Both the position numbers and the translations under genes were made by a program. A stretch of 5,842 bases of DNA from an uncultured Pseudomonadota bacterium (GTDB taxonomy: Bacteria > Myxococcota_A > UBA796 > CAJQPC01), in assembly GCA_937915955.1 (NCBI GenBank), contig CALGIB010000751.1, positions 1-5,842 on the forward strand. Direction: 5' to 3'. The notes beneath the pieces are model-generated. The model was not told the origin of the DNA and did not search any database. It saw nothing but the letters and a program-made list of their open reading frames with translations. Below, one piece after another: positions 1 through 5,504 of the stretch (within the stretch, counting starts at the first letter, position 1; the number at the start of each line of letters is the position of its first letter).

Positions 1-820
1 GACCGGCGTCCAGGTCGCTCAGCGTCAGGCTGCCCAGCTCGGTGGCCACCACGTCCCCGTTCAGGGTGACCGTCGCGCTGTCCAGCCCGGCGCCGTCCAG
101 GGCGACGACGAAGGACAGATCCAGGCGGACGGTGCGCGCGTCACGGTCGATGTCCAGCGCGTCCAGGCTCAGACGAGGCTGCTCGCAGTCGGGCACCCGC
201 ACCAGCGAGTTGCAGCTGTCCCAGCCACCCTCGCACTCGGGGTTCCAGCTGTAGCCGGCGTCGCACTGGTAGAGGTCCGCGGCCGGGTCGCAGGTCCACT
301 GGGCCTGCCCCCCGTGCAGCTCGACCACCTTGTAGGCCCAGGATCCGCCGGCCAGATCGAGCGACGTGGTCCAGAAGGCGCCGTCCTTGTCCAGCGGAGT
401 CTGGGTGTAGTCCCAGCCGTTGAACTCGCCCGCCAGGTAGACCGCCTCGGCCCCCCGATCGGGCACCGCGAACCGGGTCGAGCAGTCCCCGACGGTCTCG
501 TACTGCGCGCCGACCAGGAGCTGGACCTCGACGCTGGCGCTCTCTCCGCAGCCGTCCTGGAAGGTCACTGTCAGCGAGGCCTCGCCGCTCCAGCCGGCCT
601 CGGGAACCACGCGCAGGGCCCCTCCTGAGATCGCCGCCGCCAGCCGCCGGTCGCCGTCGAGCTCGATCGTCAGATCCTCGAGCAGCACATCGCCGAGCAG
701 CAGATCGCCCAGGGGGACCTCGAGGACCTCGTCCACGCCCAGCACGTAGGGCTCGGGAGCCTCGACGAGGAGAGGCTCGCTGTTGCGGCAGCAGGCCGAG
801 AGCGCGACGAGGAAGAGCAT
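1..820 (-). CDS. Lipoprotein with CBM48/E-set glycogen-binding domain (partial, C-terminus beyond left edge)
   Basis: The frame is open from the ATG at 820-818 to the left edge, giving 273 residues with no stop, so the C-terminus lies outside the window. Residues 1-10 form a very short hydrophobic leader ending in a lipobox (Leu-Ser-Ala-Cys10), which predicts a lipid-anchored exported protein. Residues 25-103 look like a cadherin/Ig-like beta module (PEAGWSGEASLTVTFQDG at 73-90). Residues 115-182 match the AMPK-beta/isoamylase N-terminal fold: VYLAGEFNGW at 127-136, then G147-x-F-W, W161-AYKVV, and W175 with D178-P. A Cys-rich linker (C177, C186, C196, C203, C212) and another beta-rich stretch follow. 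This domain binds alpha-glucans and often precedes a GH13 amylase catalytic domain. That the missing part is catalytic is inference. The Shine-Dalgarno is weak (GGGAA), and the frame stays open upstream with CTG and GTG alternatives, so the start is uncertain. Confidence 0.85.
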   Translation of the reverse strand, partial: MLFLVALSACCRNSEPLLVEAPEPYVLGVDEVLEVPLGDLLLGDVLLEDLTIELDGDRRLAAAISGGALRVVPEAGWSGEASLTVTFQDGCGESASVEVQLLVGAQYETVGDCSTRFAVPDRGAEAVYLAGEFNGWDYTQTPLDKDGAFWTTSLDLAGGSWAYKVVELHGGQAQWTCDPAADLYQCDAGYSWNPECEGGWDSCNSLVRVPDCEQPRLSLDALDIDRDARTVRLDLSFVVALDGAGLDSATVTLNGDVVATELGSLTLSDLDAG

Positions 821-932
821 CCGGATTCCCAGGGCAGGCGAAGACAGGCAACACGGACCGGCGGGGGGTGCGCTGGTCACACCAGGCCGACAAGCCGGAT
901 ATCAGCCCCACTCTCGTGAACTTGGAGGCGCC
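821..932. promoter_or_regulatory. Divergent intergenic region with possible promoter and small operator-like palindrome
   Basis: These 112 bases separate two divergent lipoprotein genes, so they should hold both promoters. On the plus strand a weak pair can be drawn: TGGTCA at 874-879 and GATATC at 898-903 with an 18-base spacer. Neither box is close to consensus. A small perfect inverted repeat, CTGGT-CAC-ACCAG at 873-885, overlaps the proposed -35 box and could be an operator. Five-base arms are common by chance. No convincing promoter was found for the minus-strand gene. Confidence 0.25.
924..928 (+). promoter_or_regulatory. Shine-Dalgarno site fixing the start at 933
   Basis: GGAGG lies four bases before the ATG at 933. 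The reading frame is open further upstream, to at least 783. This strong site, together with the lipoprotein signal that begins exactly at this ATG, selects 933 as the true start. Confidence 0.8.
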
Positions 933-1532
933 ATGCTGCTCCTGACCCTGCTCGCCGCTTGCTCCTGCCCCGAAGGCACCGTCGAGGCCCCTTCGGGCGA
1001 GTGCCTGCAGCCCGCCGATCACGCCGAGAGCCAGGAGGAGGCGCTGGCCCTGCTGCCGGACTGCGTGCCCCTGACGCCCTCGGACCGCCTGGACATCGAG
1101 GCCGGCTGCGCGGACGGGGTCTGCGCGGGCAGCAGCTTCGCCGAGAACAACGCCAGCTTCGGCGAGGCCGGCTCCTGCGACCACGGCCTGCTCGAGGACG
1201 ACTACCTCTACTGCAACTGGGGCGAGGACGTCTACGCCTTCTACGACGACGCGGACAACGACGGCGTGCCCGACGGCGACGACACCTCGCTCGGCATCTT
1301 CATCCACGACAGCTGGGACGGCAGCGACGTGGACGGGCTGGGGATCGGCGTGTCCTTCACCTGCTTCATGGACGCCCTCGGGGAGCCCAGCGACATCGAC
1401 TACCACGTGGACGATCGCGGCTACTACTACGTCGCGGACATGGACTGGTCGGACCTGGGTCTGTACGTCAACGGCGAGCTCTTCGACCACGACGGCAAGG
1501 CCTGGCACATGTCCCTGTTCGGCGCCGACTGA
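933..1532 (+). CDS. Small Cys-rich lipoprotein with one TSP3-like calcium loop, function unknown
   Basis: This 199-residue protein starts with a minimal lipoprotein signal, MLLLTLLAAC, with the lipidated Cys at position 10, so it should be membrane-anchored outside the cytoplasm. It has nine cysteines (10, 12, 24, 44, 59, 64, 82, 94, 144). The eight beyond the lipobox could pair in disulfides, as expected for an exported protein. Residues 106-117 (DADNDGVPDGDD) fit the thrombospondin-type-3/EF-hand-like calcium loop D-x-D-x-D-G-x-x-D-x-D. The rest is acidic and rich in Tyr and Trp. I do not recognise the family. The start is supported by GGAGG at 924-928. The stop codon overlaps the next gene's start by one base (TGATG), implying translational coupling to the DUF423 protein. 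A bare ten-residue signal like that of the divergent neighbour suggests a shared local style or a truncated-looking n-region typical of this genome. Confidence 0.85.
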   Translation: MLLLTLLAACSCPEGTVEAPSGECLQPADHAESQEEALALLPDCVPLTPSDRLDIEAGCADGVCAGSSFAENNASFGEAGSCDHGLLEDDYLYCNWGEDVYAFYDDADNDGVPDGDDTSLGIFIHDSWDGSDVDGLGIGVSFTCFMDALGEPSDIDYHVDDRGYYYVADMDWSDLGLYVNGELFDHDGKAWHMSLFGAD

Positions 1533-1891
1533 TGCCCTGGCTCCGTGTCGGCGCCGTCCTGGCCGCCCTGGCCGTGATGGCCGGGGCCTTCGGCGCCCAC
1601 GGGCTCGAGGACCACGTCACGCCCGAGCGGCTGGAGACCTGGCAGACCGGCGCCCGATACCACCTGTTCCACGCGCTGGCCCTCTGCCTGTTGGGGGCGC
1701 TGCCCTCGCCGCCGAGGGTCGTTGGGTGGCTGTTCGTCGGGGGAATCCTGCTGTTCGCAGGCTCGCTCTATGCCCTGGTGCTGCTGGATCTGGGCGTCCT
1801 GGGCGCCGTGACGCCCCTGGGTGGTGCGGCCTTCATCGCGGGCTGGATCACGCTGGCGATCCAGGCTCCCAAGGCGCTGACGAGAGCTTGA
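1532..1891 (+). CDS. DUF423 (YgdD/TMEM256-like) family membrane protein
   Basis: This 119-residue integral membrane protein is the usual size for the DUF423 family. Family hallmarks are visible: GAFGAHGL at 18-25, then W37-x-T-G40-A-R-Y and H47-A-L-A, then FAGSLY at 75-80, then TPLGG at 94-98 and F101-I-A-G-W105. Four hydrophobic segments are apparent at about 5-22, 43-58, 63-85 and 88-110, giving a compact inner-membrane four-helix protein with very short loops. The family is widespread in bacteria and animals and its biochemical role is not firmly established. Translation probably depends on ribosomes finishing the upstream lipoprotein gene, because the start overlaps that stop (TGATG) and no independent Shine-Dalgarno is obvious. 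The coupling may be only expression bookkeeping. No shared function with the lipoprotein is evident. Confidence 0.92.
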   Translation: MPWLRVGAVLAALAVMAGAFGAHGLEDHVTPERLETWQTGARYHLFHALALCLLGALPSPPRVVGWLFVGGILLFAGSLYALVLLDLGVLGAVTPLGGAAFIAGWITLAIQAPKALTRA

Positions 1892-1980
1892 GGGGGGGAG
1901 GTCAGTTTTTGGCCCATCGGCGTGTGACACTCCGGCGTCTGGCAATAGTCCAACCCTCCACCCGTAGTCCCTGACACCTG
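1892..1980 (+). promoter_or_regulatory. Intergenic gap before the NfeD-flotillin operon; likely promoter region, no clear boxes
   Basis: These 89 bases separate the DUF423 gene from the NfeD-like gene and contain the most AT-rich short tract nearby (GTTTTTGG near 1906-1912). I checked for sigma-70 pairs: GTGACA at 1924-1929 with AATAGT at 1944-1949 leaves only 14 bases. I also checked for sigma-54 GG-N10-GC spacing and found no acceptable match. A hairpin with a T-tract for terminating the upstream pair is also absent. The downstream operon may therefore be driven from here by an unrecognised promoter, or be read through from 933. Confidence 0.3.
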
Positions 1981-2748
1981 ATGTTTGCCGCCTACCTCGC
2001 AGCTTTTGCCTTCGGTGTGGTCCTGATCGGCGCCCAGATCGTCATGGGTGGCAAGGACCTGGGCTCCGACGCGGACCACGACTTCGACGCGGACCACGAC
2101 GCCGACTTCGACGCGGACCACGACGCCGACTTCGACGCCGACCACGACGCCGACTTCGACGCCGACCACGACGCCGATCTGGACGCCGACGCCGACCACG
2201 ACATGGAGGCGCACCACGATCTGGCCAAGGACTTCGCCCACGACGCGGGAGAGGCCGGCGCCAGCCTCATCTTCAACCCCTTCCTCAGCCTGCGCTTCTG
2301 GACCTACTTCCTCGCCGCCTTCGGCATGGTCGGCGCCGTGCTGCACCTGCTGGGCCTGGACCTCCTGGTCCACGCGCCGGTGGCCAGCCTGACGGGCTTC
2401 GGCATCGGCTACGGCGCGGCCTGGGCCTTCAAGGCCCTGAAGAAGAACCCCGTGCTGACCGAGGTGAACGCGGACCGCATGGCCGGGTCCGAGGGCGAAG
2501 CGGTGCTGGCCATCGCGCCCGGCAAGACCGGCAAGATCCGCCTCCGAATGGGGGACGCCGACCTGGAGCTGCTGGCCACCACCCGAGAGGGCCCGATCGC
2601 CCGAGGGGCCCACGTCCTGGTCGTGGGCGTGGAAGAGGGCATCGCTGAGGTCATCCACCTGCCCAGGCTCGAAGACCTGAACCCTGAAGACCGCGCCATC
2701 GCACGGCGCAAGGCGGCGCTGGCCGCTCGAAAGAAGACCGCTGGCTAG
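1981..2748 (+). CDS. NfeD-like/YqiJ-like membrane protein with OB-fold and Asp/His repeat; flotillin partner
   Basis: This 255-residue protein has the YqiJ-type layout. One hydrophobic segment (about 3-22) is followed by a long hydrophilic loop, two hydrophobic segments (about 106-126 and 134-150) and a C-terminal beta-rich OB-fold-like domain (about 168-226: GSEGEAVLAI, GKTGKIRLRM, GAHVLVVGVEEG). NfeD/YqiJ proteins are encoded beside flotillins (yuaF-yuaG in Bacillus, yqiJ-yqiK in E. coli) and act with them in the membrane. The loop, residues 30-80, is unusual: Asp fills every even position from 30 to 74, and eight His are interspersed. The KALKK after the third helix suggests a cytoplasmic OB-fold. 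With three helices the Asp/His loop would be on the same side. An in-frame TGA at 1972-1974 blocks upstream extension and no Shine-Dalgarno precedes the ATG, so initiation is atypical, but the first helix requires this start. The flotillin gene follows after 27 bases. Confidence 0.9.
   Translation: MFAAYLAAFAFGVVLIGAQIVMGGKDLGSDADHDFDADHDADFDADHDADFDADHDADFDADHDADLDADADHDMEAHHDLAKDFAHDAGEAGASLIFNPFLSLRFWTYFLAAFGMVGAVLHLLGLDLLVHAPVASLTGFGIGYGAAWAFKALKKNPVLTEVNADRMAGSEGEAVLAIAPGKTGKIRLRMGDADLELLATTREGPIARGAHVLVVGVEEGIAEVIHLPRLEDLNPEDRAIARRKAALAARKKTAG
2083..2178 (+). repeat. 24-bp coding tandem repeat, four copies (FDADHDAD)
   Basis: Four in-frame 24-bp units each encode Phe-Asp-Ala-Asp-His-Asp-Ala-Asp. 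Units 1 and 2 are identical. Unit 3 differs from them by one silent change (GCG to GCC in Ala codon 3), and unit 4 differs from unit 3 only in its last codon (GAC to GAT). A partial fifteen-base copy precedes them at 2068-2082, and decayed copies follow to about 2220. The near identity at DNA level indicates recent duplication by slippage or recombination, and copy number may vary between strains. Every unit length keeps the frame. Confidence 0.95.
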
Positions 2749-2764
2749 CGCCGGCGAACAACCC

Positions 2765-2769
2765 AAGGA
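2765..2769 (+). promoter_or_regulatory. Ribosome binding site of the first flotillin gene
   Basis: AAGGA lies six bases before the ATG at 2776. It supports this start within the 27-base gap after the NfeD-like gene, in contrast to the NfeD-like gene itself, which has no recognisable site. Confidence 0.7.
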
Positions 2770-2775
2770 CAGTCC

Positions 2776-4071
2776 ATGGAATCCCTGATCGCCCTGCTCT
2801 GTGGCGGCATGGCCGCGGCGGCGCTGCTCGGCAGCATCGCCCTGGTCGCCAAGAGCTTCCTGTACATCTGCGAACCGAGCGAGGTCCTGATCTTCTCGGG
2901 CAAGAACCGCGTGCTCGCGGATGGCACCAAGGTCGGGTACCGAATCGTCTTCGGCGGGCGCGCGTTCCGGACCCCCATCGTCGAGCGGGTCGACCGCATG
3001 GACGTGCGGACCATCCCGATCGACATCCGGATCACGAACGCCTACTCCAAGGGGGGCATCCCCCTGTCGGTGCACGCCATCGCCAACACCAAGGTGGCCA
3101 AGGACCCCGCGCTCATCGGCAACGCCATCGAGCGCTTCCTGGGCAGGGACCCCGCGGAGATCAAGCGGGTCGCCAAGGAGACGCTCGAGGGGCACCTCCG
3201 CGGCGTGCTCGCCACCCTGACTCCGGAGGAGGTCAACGAGGACCGCCTGCGCTTCGCGGACGCCCTGACGCAGGAGGCGGACGAGGACTTCCGTCGGCTC
3301 GGGCTGCACCTGGACACGCTCAAGGTCCAGTCCGTGACCGACGACGTGAACTACCTGAACAGCATCGGCCGCGAGTCCATCGCCGCGGTCCTGCGTGACG
3401 CGCAGGTCGCCGAGGCGAACAACCTGTCCAGCGCCGAGCAGGCCGAGGCCCAGGCTCGCCGCGCCGGCGAGGTGGCGGCCCAGGAGGCCGGCGCCGACAT
3501 CGTCCAGGCCCAGAACCAGGTGGCCACCGAGCAGGCCGAGCTCAACGCCAAGGCCCGCTCGGAAGAGGAGATCACCGAGCAGGCGGCCCTGCAGGCTCGC
3601 GCCGAGGCGGAGCTCGAGCTGCAGAACGTGAGAAAGCAGCTCGAGGAGCTGCGGCTGCTGGCCGACGTGGTCCTGCCCGCCCAGGCCAAGCAGCAGGCCG
3701 AGACGCTGCAGGCGCGAGGCGAGGCGGCCTACGTGGCCGAGTCCGGAAGGGCCATGGCCCACGTGCTCCAGCTCATGACGAACGCCTGGATCAAGGCGGG
3801 CCCCGACGCCCGCGACATCTTCTTGATCCAGAACCTCGAGACGGTGCTGGAGACGGTGGTCAAGCGCGTGAACGCGATCGACGTCGACGAGGTGACCCTG
3901 CTGGACGCCGGCGACGGGACGGCCCTGCCCGCCTACGTCGCCAGCTACCCGGCCATGGTGACCGGGATCCTGAAGGAGCTCGAGGCCAGCACTGGCGTGG
4001 ACGTCGTGGGCATCCTCTCCTCCGGCCGGATCCCGTCTGCGAAATCCACCCAGAACGGAGGGCAGTCCTGA
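2776..4071 (+). CDS. Flotillin-like SPFH protein, acidic coiled-coil paralog
   Basis: This 431-residue protein has a membrane-inserting N-terminus (hydrophobic 4-25), an SPFH domain (about 28-205), a long Ala/Glu/Gln-rich coiled coil (about 210-296) and a flotillin-type C-terminal region (to about 415). The flotillin signature is clear: ETLEGHLRGVLATLTPEE at 135-152, then D156-R, F160, and VNYLNSIGR at 191-199. Flotillins assemble into large cytoplasmic cages on the membrane and organise microdomains and membrane fluidity. The coiled coil is net acidic: I count 15 acidic and 7 basic residues at 221-290. It lies 27 bases after the NfeD-like gene, and its stop overlaps the start of a second flotillin by one base (TGATG). 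That order points to one transcript and a joint complex. The C-terminal tail after 415 is polar and unstructured-looking. The assignment is secure; the substrate or client is unknown. Confidence 0.95.
   Translation: MESLIALLCGGMAAAALLGSIALVAKSFLYICEPSEVLIFSGKNRVLADGTKVGYRIVFGGRAFRTPIVERVDRMDVRTIPIDIRITNAYSKGGIPLSVHAIANTKVAKDPALIGNAIERFLGRDPAEIKRVAKETLEGHLRGVLATLTPEEVNEDRLRFADALTQEADEDFRRLGLHLDTLKVQSVTDDVNYLNSIGRESIAAVLRDAQVAEANNLSSAEQAEAQARRAGEVAAQEAGADIVQAQNQVATEQAELNAKARSEEEITEQAALQARAEAELELQNVRKQLEELRLLADVVLPAQAKQQAETLQARGEAAYVAESGRAMAHVLQLMTNAWIKAGPDARDIFLIQNLETVLETVVKRVNAIDVDEVTLLDAGDGTALPAYVASYPAMVTGILKELEASTGVDVVGILSSGRIPSAKSTQNGGQS
4057..4062 (+). promoter_or_regulatory. Ribosome binding site of the second flotillin gene, inside the first
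   Basis: GGAGGG lies eight bases before the ATG at 4071, within the last codons of the preceding flotillin gene. Together with the TGATG overlap, it would support both reinitiation and independent loading, consistent with near-equal production of the two proteins. Confidence 0.7.
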
Positions 4072-5336
4072 TGGAAGCCGCACTCATGACGATGGTCGTG
4101 GTCCTCACCGCGGTCTTCATGTCGGTGGGAGCCATCTGGTTCACCATCAAGAACCTGCTCTACATCGCCGGCCCGAACGAGGTCCTGGTCTTCTCCGGCG
4201 GAGACCACGACATCAACAGCGGGAAGCACGGCTACGAGGTGCTCAAGGGCGGGCGCCGCATCAAGGTGCCCCTGGTCGAGTCCGTAAGCCGCATGGACCT
4301 GACGAACATGACCTTGGATGTCCAGGTGACCGGCGCCTACTCCAAGGGCGGCATCCCGCTCACGGTGCAGGGCGTGGCCAACCTCAAGGTCGCCGGCCAC
4401 CAGCCCGCACTGGGCAACGCACTGGAGCGCTTCCTCGACCGGCCCCGCAAGGAGCTGATCGCGGTCGCCAAGGACACCCTCGAAGGCAACCTGCGCGGCG
4501 TGCTCTCGCAGCTGACGCCCGAGGAGGTGAACAACGACAAGATCACCTTCGCCGAGAAGCTGCTCGAGGAGGCCGAGCACGACCTGCAGAAGCTGGGCCT
4601 GACCCTGGACGTGTTGAAGATCCAGAACGTCAGCGACGAAGTCGGCTACCTGGACAGCATCGGCCGAAAGAAGAGCGCCGAGATCATCTGCCAGGCCAAG
4701 ATCGCCGAGGCCAACGCGCACGCGGAGTCGCAGATCCAGGACGCCAGCGCGCGTCGCCGGGCGCGCATCTCCGAGGCCGAGGCCCAGATCCAGATCATCC
4801 GGGCCGAGACCGAGAAGCGCATCCGTGACGCGACCACCCGCCGGCCGGCCCTGATCGCCCGCGAGCGAGGCGAGGTCGAGGCGATGATCGCCAAGGCCCG
4901 CGGCCAGCTGCTCGTACAGAAGGCCCGGGTCGAGCAGGAGCGCCGCAAGCTCGAGGCCGACGTGGTCGCCCCCGCGCAGGCCCAGATGGAGGCCAACCAG
5001 GCGGACGCCAAGGCCAAGGCCGCGAAGATCGTCGAGGACGGCAAGGCGACGGCCGGCGTGCTCGAGGAGATGATCGTGACCTGGCAGAACGGCGGCGAGA
5101 ACGCCCGCGACATCTTCCTGATGCAGAAGCTCGAGAAGGTCATGAGCGCGATGGTCAGCACCATCCAGGACGTGCACGTCGACAAGATGACGGTCCTGCC
5201 CCAGAGCGGCAACAGCAAGGCCATCCAGGCCGTGCAGCTGGTCGAGGAGCTCAAGGCCGGCCTTGGCGTCGACCTTCCGAAGATCCTGAACGGTCTCAGC
5301 GGCGGCGGCGCGCGCCAGATCGAGGGCAAGGACTGA
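4071..5336 (+). CDS. Flotillin-like SPFH protein, basic coiled-coil paralog
   Basis: This 421-residue protein has the same plan as its upstream neighbour: a hydrophobic N-terminus (about 5-25), an SPFH domain (about 29-205), a coiled coil (about 208-296) and a flotillin C-terminus ending near the DLPKIL motif at 401-406. Signature residues include DTLEGNLRGVLSQLTPEE at 135-152, VGYLDSIGR at 191-199 and ARDIFL at 345-350. These fall at the same residue numbers as in the first flotillin, so no net gap separates them from about residue 89 to 350. By hand count, 66 of 111 residues match at 90-200, but only 19 of 70 at 221-290. There this copy is Arg-rich and net basic (16 basic, 11 acidic), opposite to the first. 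Mixed assembly of the two, as known for HflK/HflC and flotillin-1/-2, is the natural inference. It is translated by overlap with the first gene and is the last secure gene of the operon. Confidence 0.95.
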   Translation: MEAALMTMVVVLTAVFMSVGAIWFTIKNLLYIAGPNEVLVFSGGDHDINSGKHGYEVLKGGRRIKVPLVESVSRMDLTNMTLDVQVTGAYSKGGIPLTVQGVANLKVAGHQPALGNALERFLDRPRKELIAVAKDTLEGNLRGVLSQLTPEEVNNDKITFAEKLLEEAEHDLQKLGLTLDVLKIQNVSDEVGYLDSIGRKKSAEIICQAKIAEANAHAESQIQDASARRRARISEAEAQIQIIRAETEKRIRDATTRRPALIARERGEVEAMIAKARGQLLVQKARVEQERRKLEADVVAPAQAQMEANQADAKAKAAKIVEDGKATAGVLEEMIVTWQNGGENARDIFLMQKLEKVMSAMVSTIQDVHVDKMTVLPQSGNSKAIQAVQLVEELKAGLGVDLPKILNGLSGGGARQIEGKD

Positions 5337-5341
5337 ACCGG

Positions 5342-5380
5342 GCGCTGGTCCGCGCCGATCCGTACGGCATGGACCAGCGC
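5342..5380 (+). terminator. Strong inverted repeat after the flotillin operon, possible terminator
   Basis: Five bases after the second flotillin's stop, GCGCTGGTCC (5342-5351) pairs perfectly with GGACCAGCGC (5371-5380). The stem continues through a G-U pair and one mismatch into GCCG/CGGC (5354-5357 with 5365-5368), closing a seven-base loop. This is the strongest hairpin I found in the window, at the place expected for a terminator. No T-tract follows on either strand, so it is not a classic intrinsic terminator; tract-less hairpins are proposed in some GC-rich bacteria. A possible small gene overlaps it, which weakens this reading. Confidence 0.5.
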
Positions 5381-5500
5381 ACTCCCCCGATCGAGAGCCC
5401 CGACCCGAGACTGCTCGCAGCTTTGGTCTGCATCTCGAGCGTGGTCCTCGGGCTCGCCGTGTGGCGGAGCTTCGTGATCTGGGCGGCTCACGGGACCTGA
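5369..5500 (+). CDS. Possible small single-helix membrane protein, 43 residues
   Basis: An ATG at 5369 opens 43 codons with a polar, Pro-rich N-terminus (residues 1-14) and one clear hydrophobic helix (about 15-32, LLAALVCISSVVLGLAVW), followed by RSFVIWAAHGT. By my count 38 of 43 codons end in G or C, as in the neighbouring real genes. No Shine-Dalgarno precedes this ATG. The frame stays open upstream, and a CTG at 5333-5335 overlaps the flotillin stop (CTGA) and follows GAGGG at 5322-5326. Starting there would give 55 residues and coupled translation, but CTG starts are rare. The inverted repeat at 5342-5380 lies across this gene's start. It stops four bases before the convergent neighbour's stop. 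I recognise no family. If real, it would be a fourth membrane member of the flotillin operon. Confidence 0.4.
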   Translation: MDQRTPPIESPDPRLLAALVCISSVVLGLAVWRSFVIWAAHGT

Positions 5501-5504
5501 CGGT

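Noticed and set aside
783..932. A 50-residue N-terminal extension of the plus-strand lipoprotein
   Set aside because: It would overlap the divergent gene's start, bury the lipoprotein signal inside the protein, and ignore the GGAGG site directly before 933.
141..1508. A minus-strand open frame of 455 codons spanning both left lipoproteins
   Set aside because: It runs antisense to the 933-1532 gene and out of frame with the CBM48 lipoprotein. It is Arg/Gly/Ala-rich with no domain, whereas the other frames show lipoboxes and recognisable motifs.
1892..1915. G-run followed by GTTTTTGG after the DUF423 stop as a terminator
   Set aside because: No stem can be formed before the short T-tract, so it does not meet the basic form of an intrinsic terminator.
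1922..1930. Small palindrome GTGT-G-ACAC, and a repeated TGACAC at 1925 and 1972, upstream of the NfeD-like gene
   Set aside because: Four-base arms and six-base repeats are expected by chance in 89 bases. No second copy at operator spacing or recognisable regulator motif supports them.
2083..2178. Regular repeats that might suggest a CRISPR array or phage-type repeat
   Set aside because: The units are directly adjacent, without spacers, in frame, and encode the Asp/His loop, so this is a coding tandem repeat.
1768..4083. A long open frame of 771 codons on the minus strand, opposite the NfeD-like and flotillin genes
   Set aside because: GC-rich genomes leave antisense frames open. Its translation is low-complexity (rich in Val, Gly, Leu, Asp, His), mirrors the codon pattern of the real genes, and covers a clearly recognisable sense operon.
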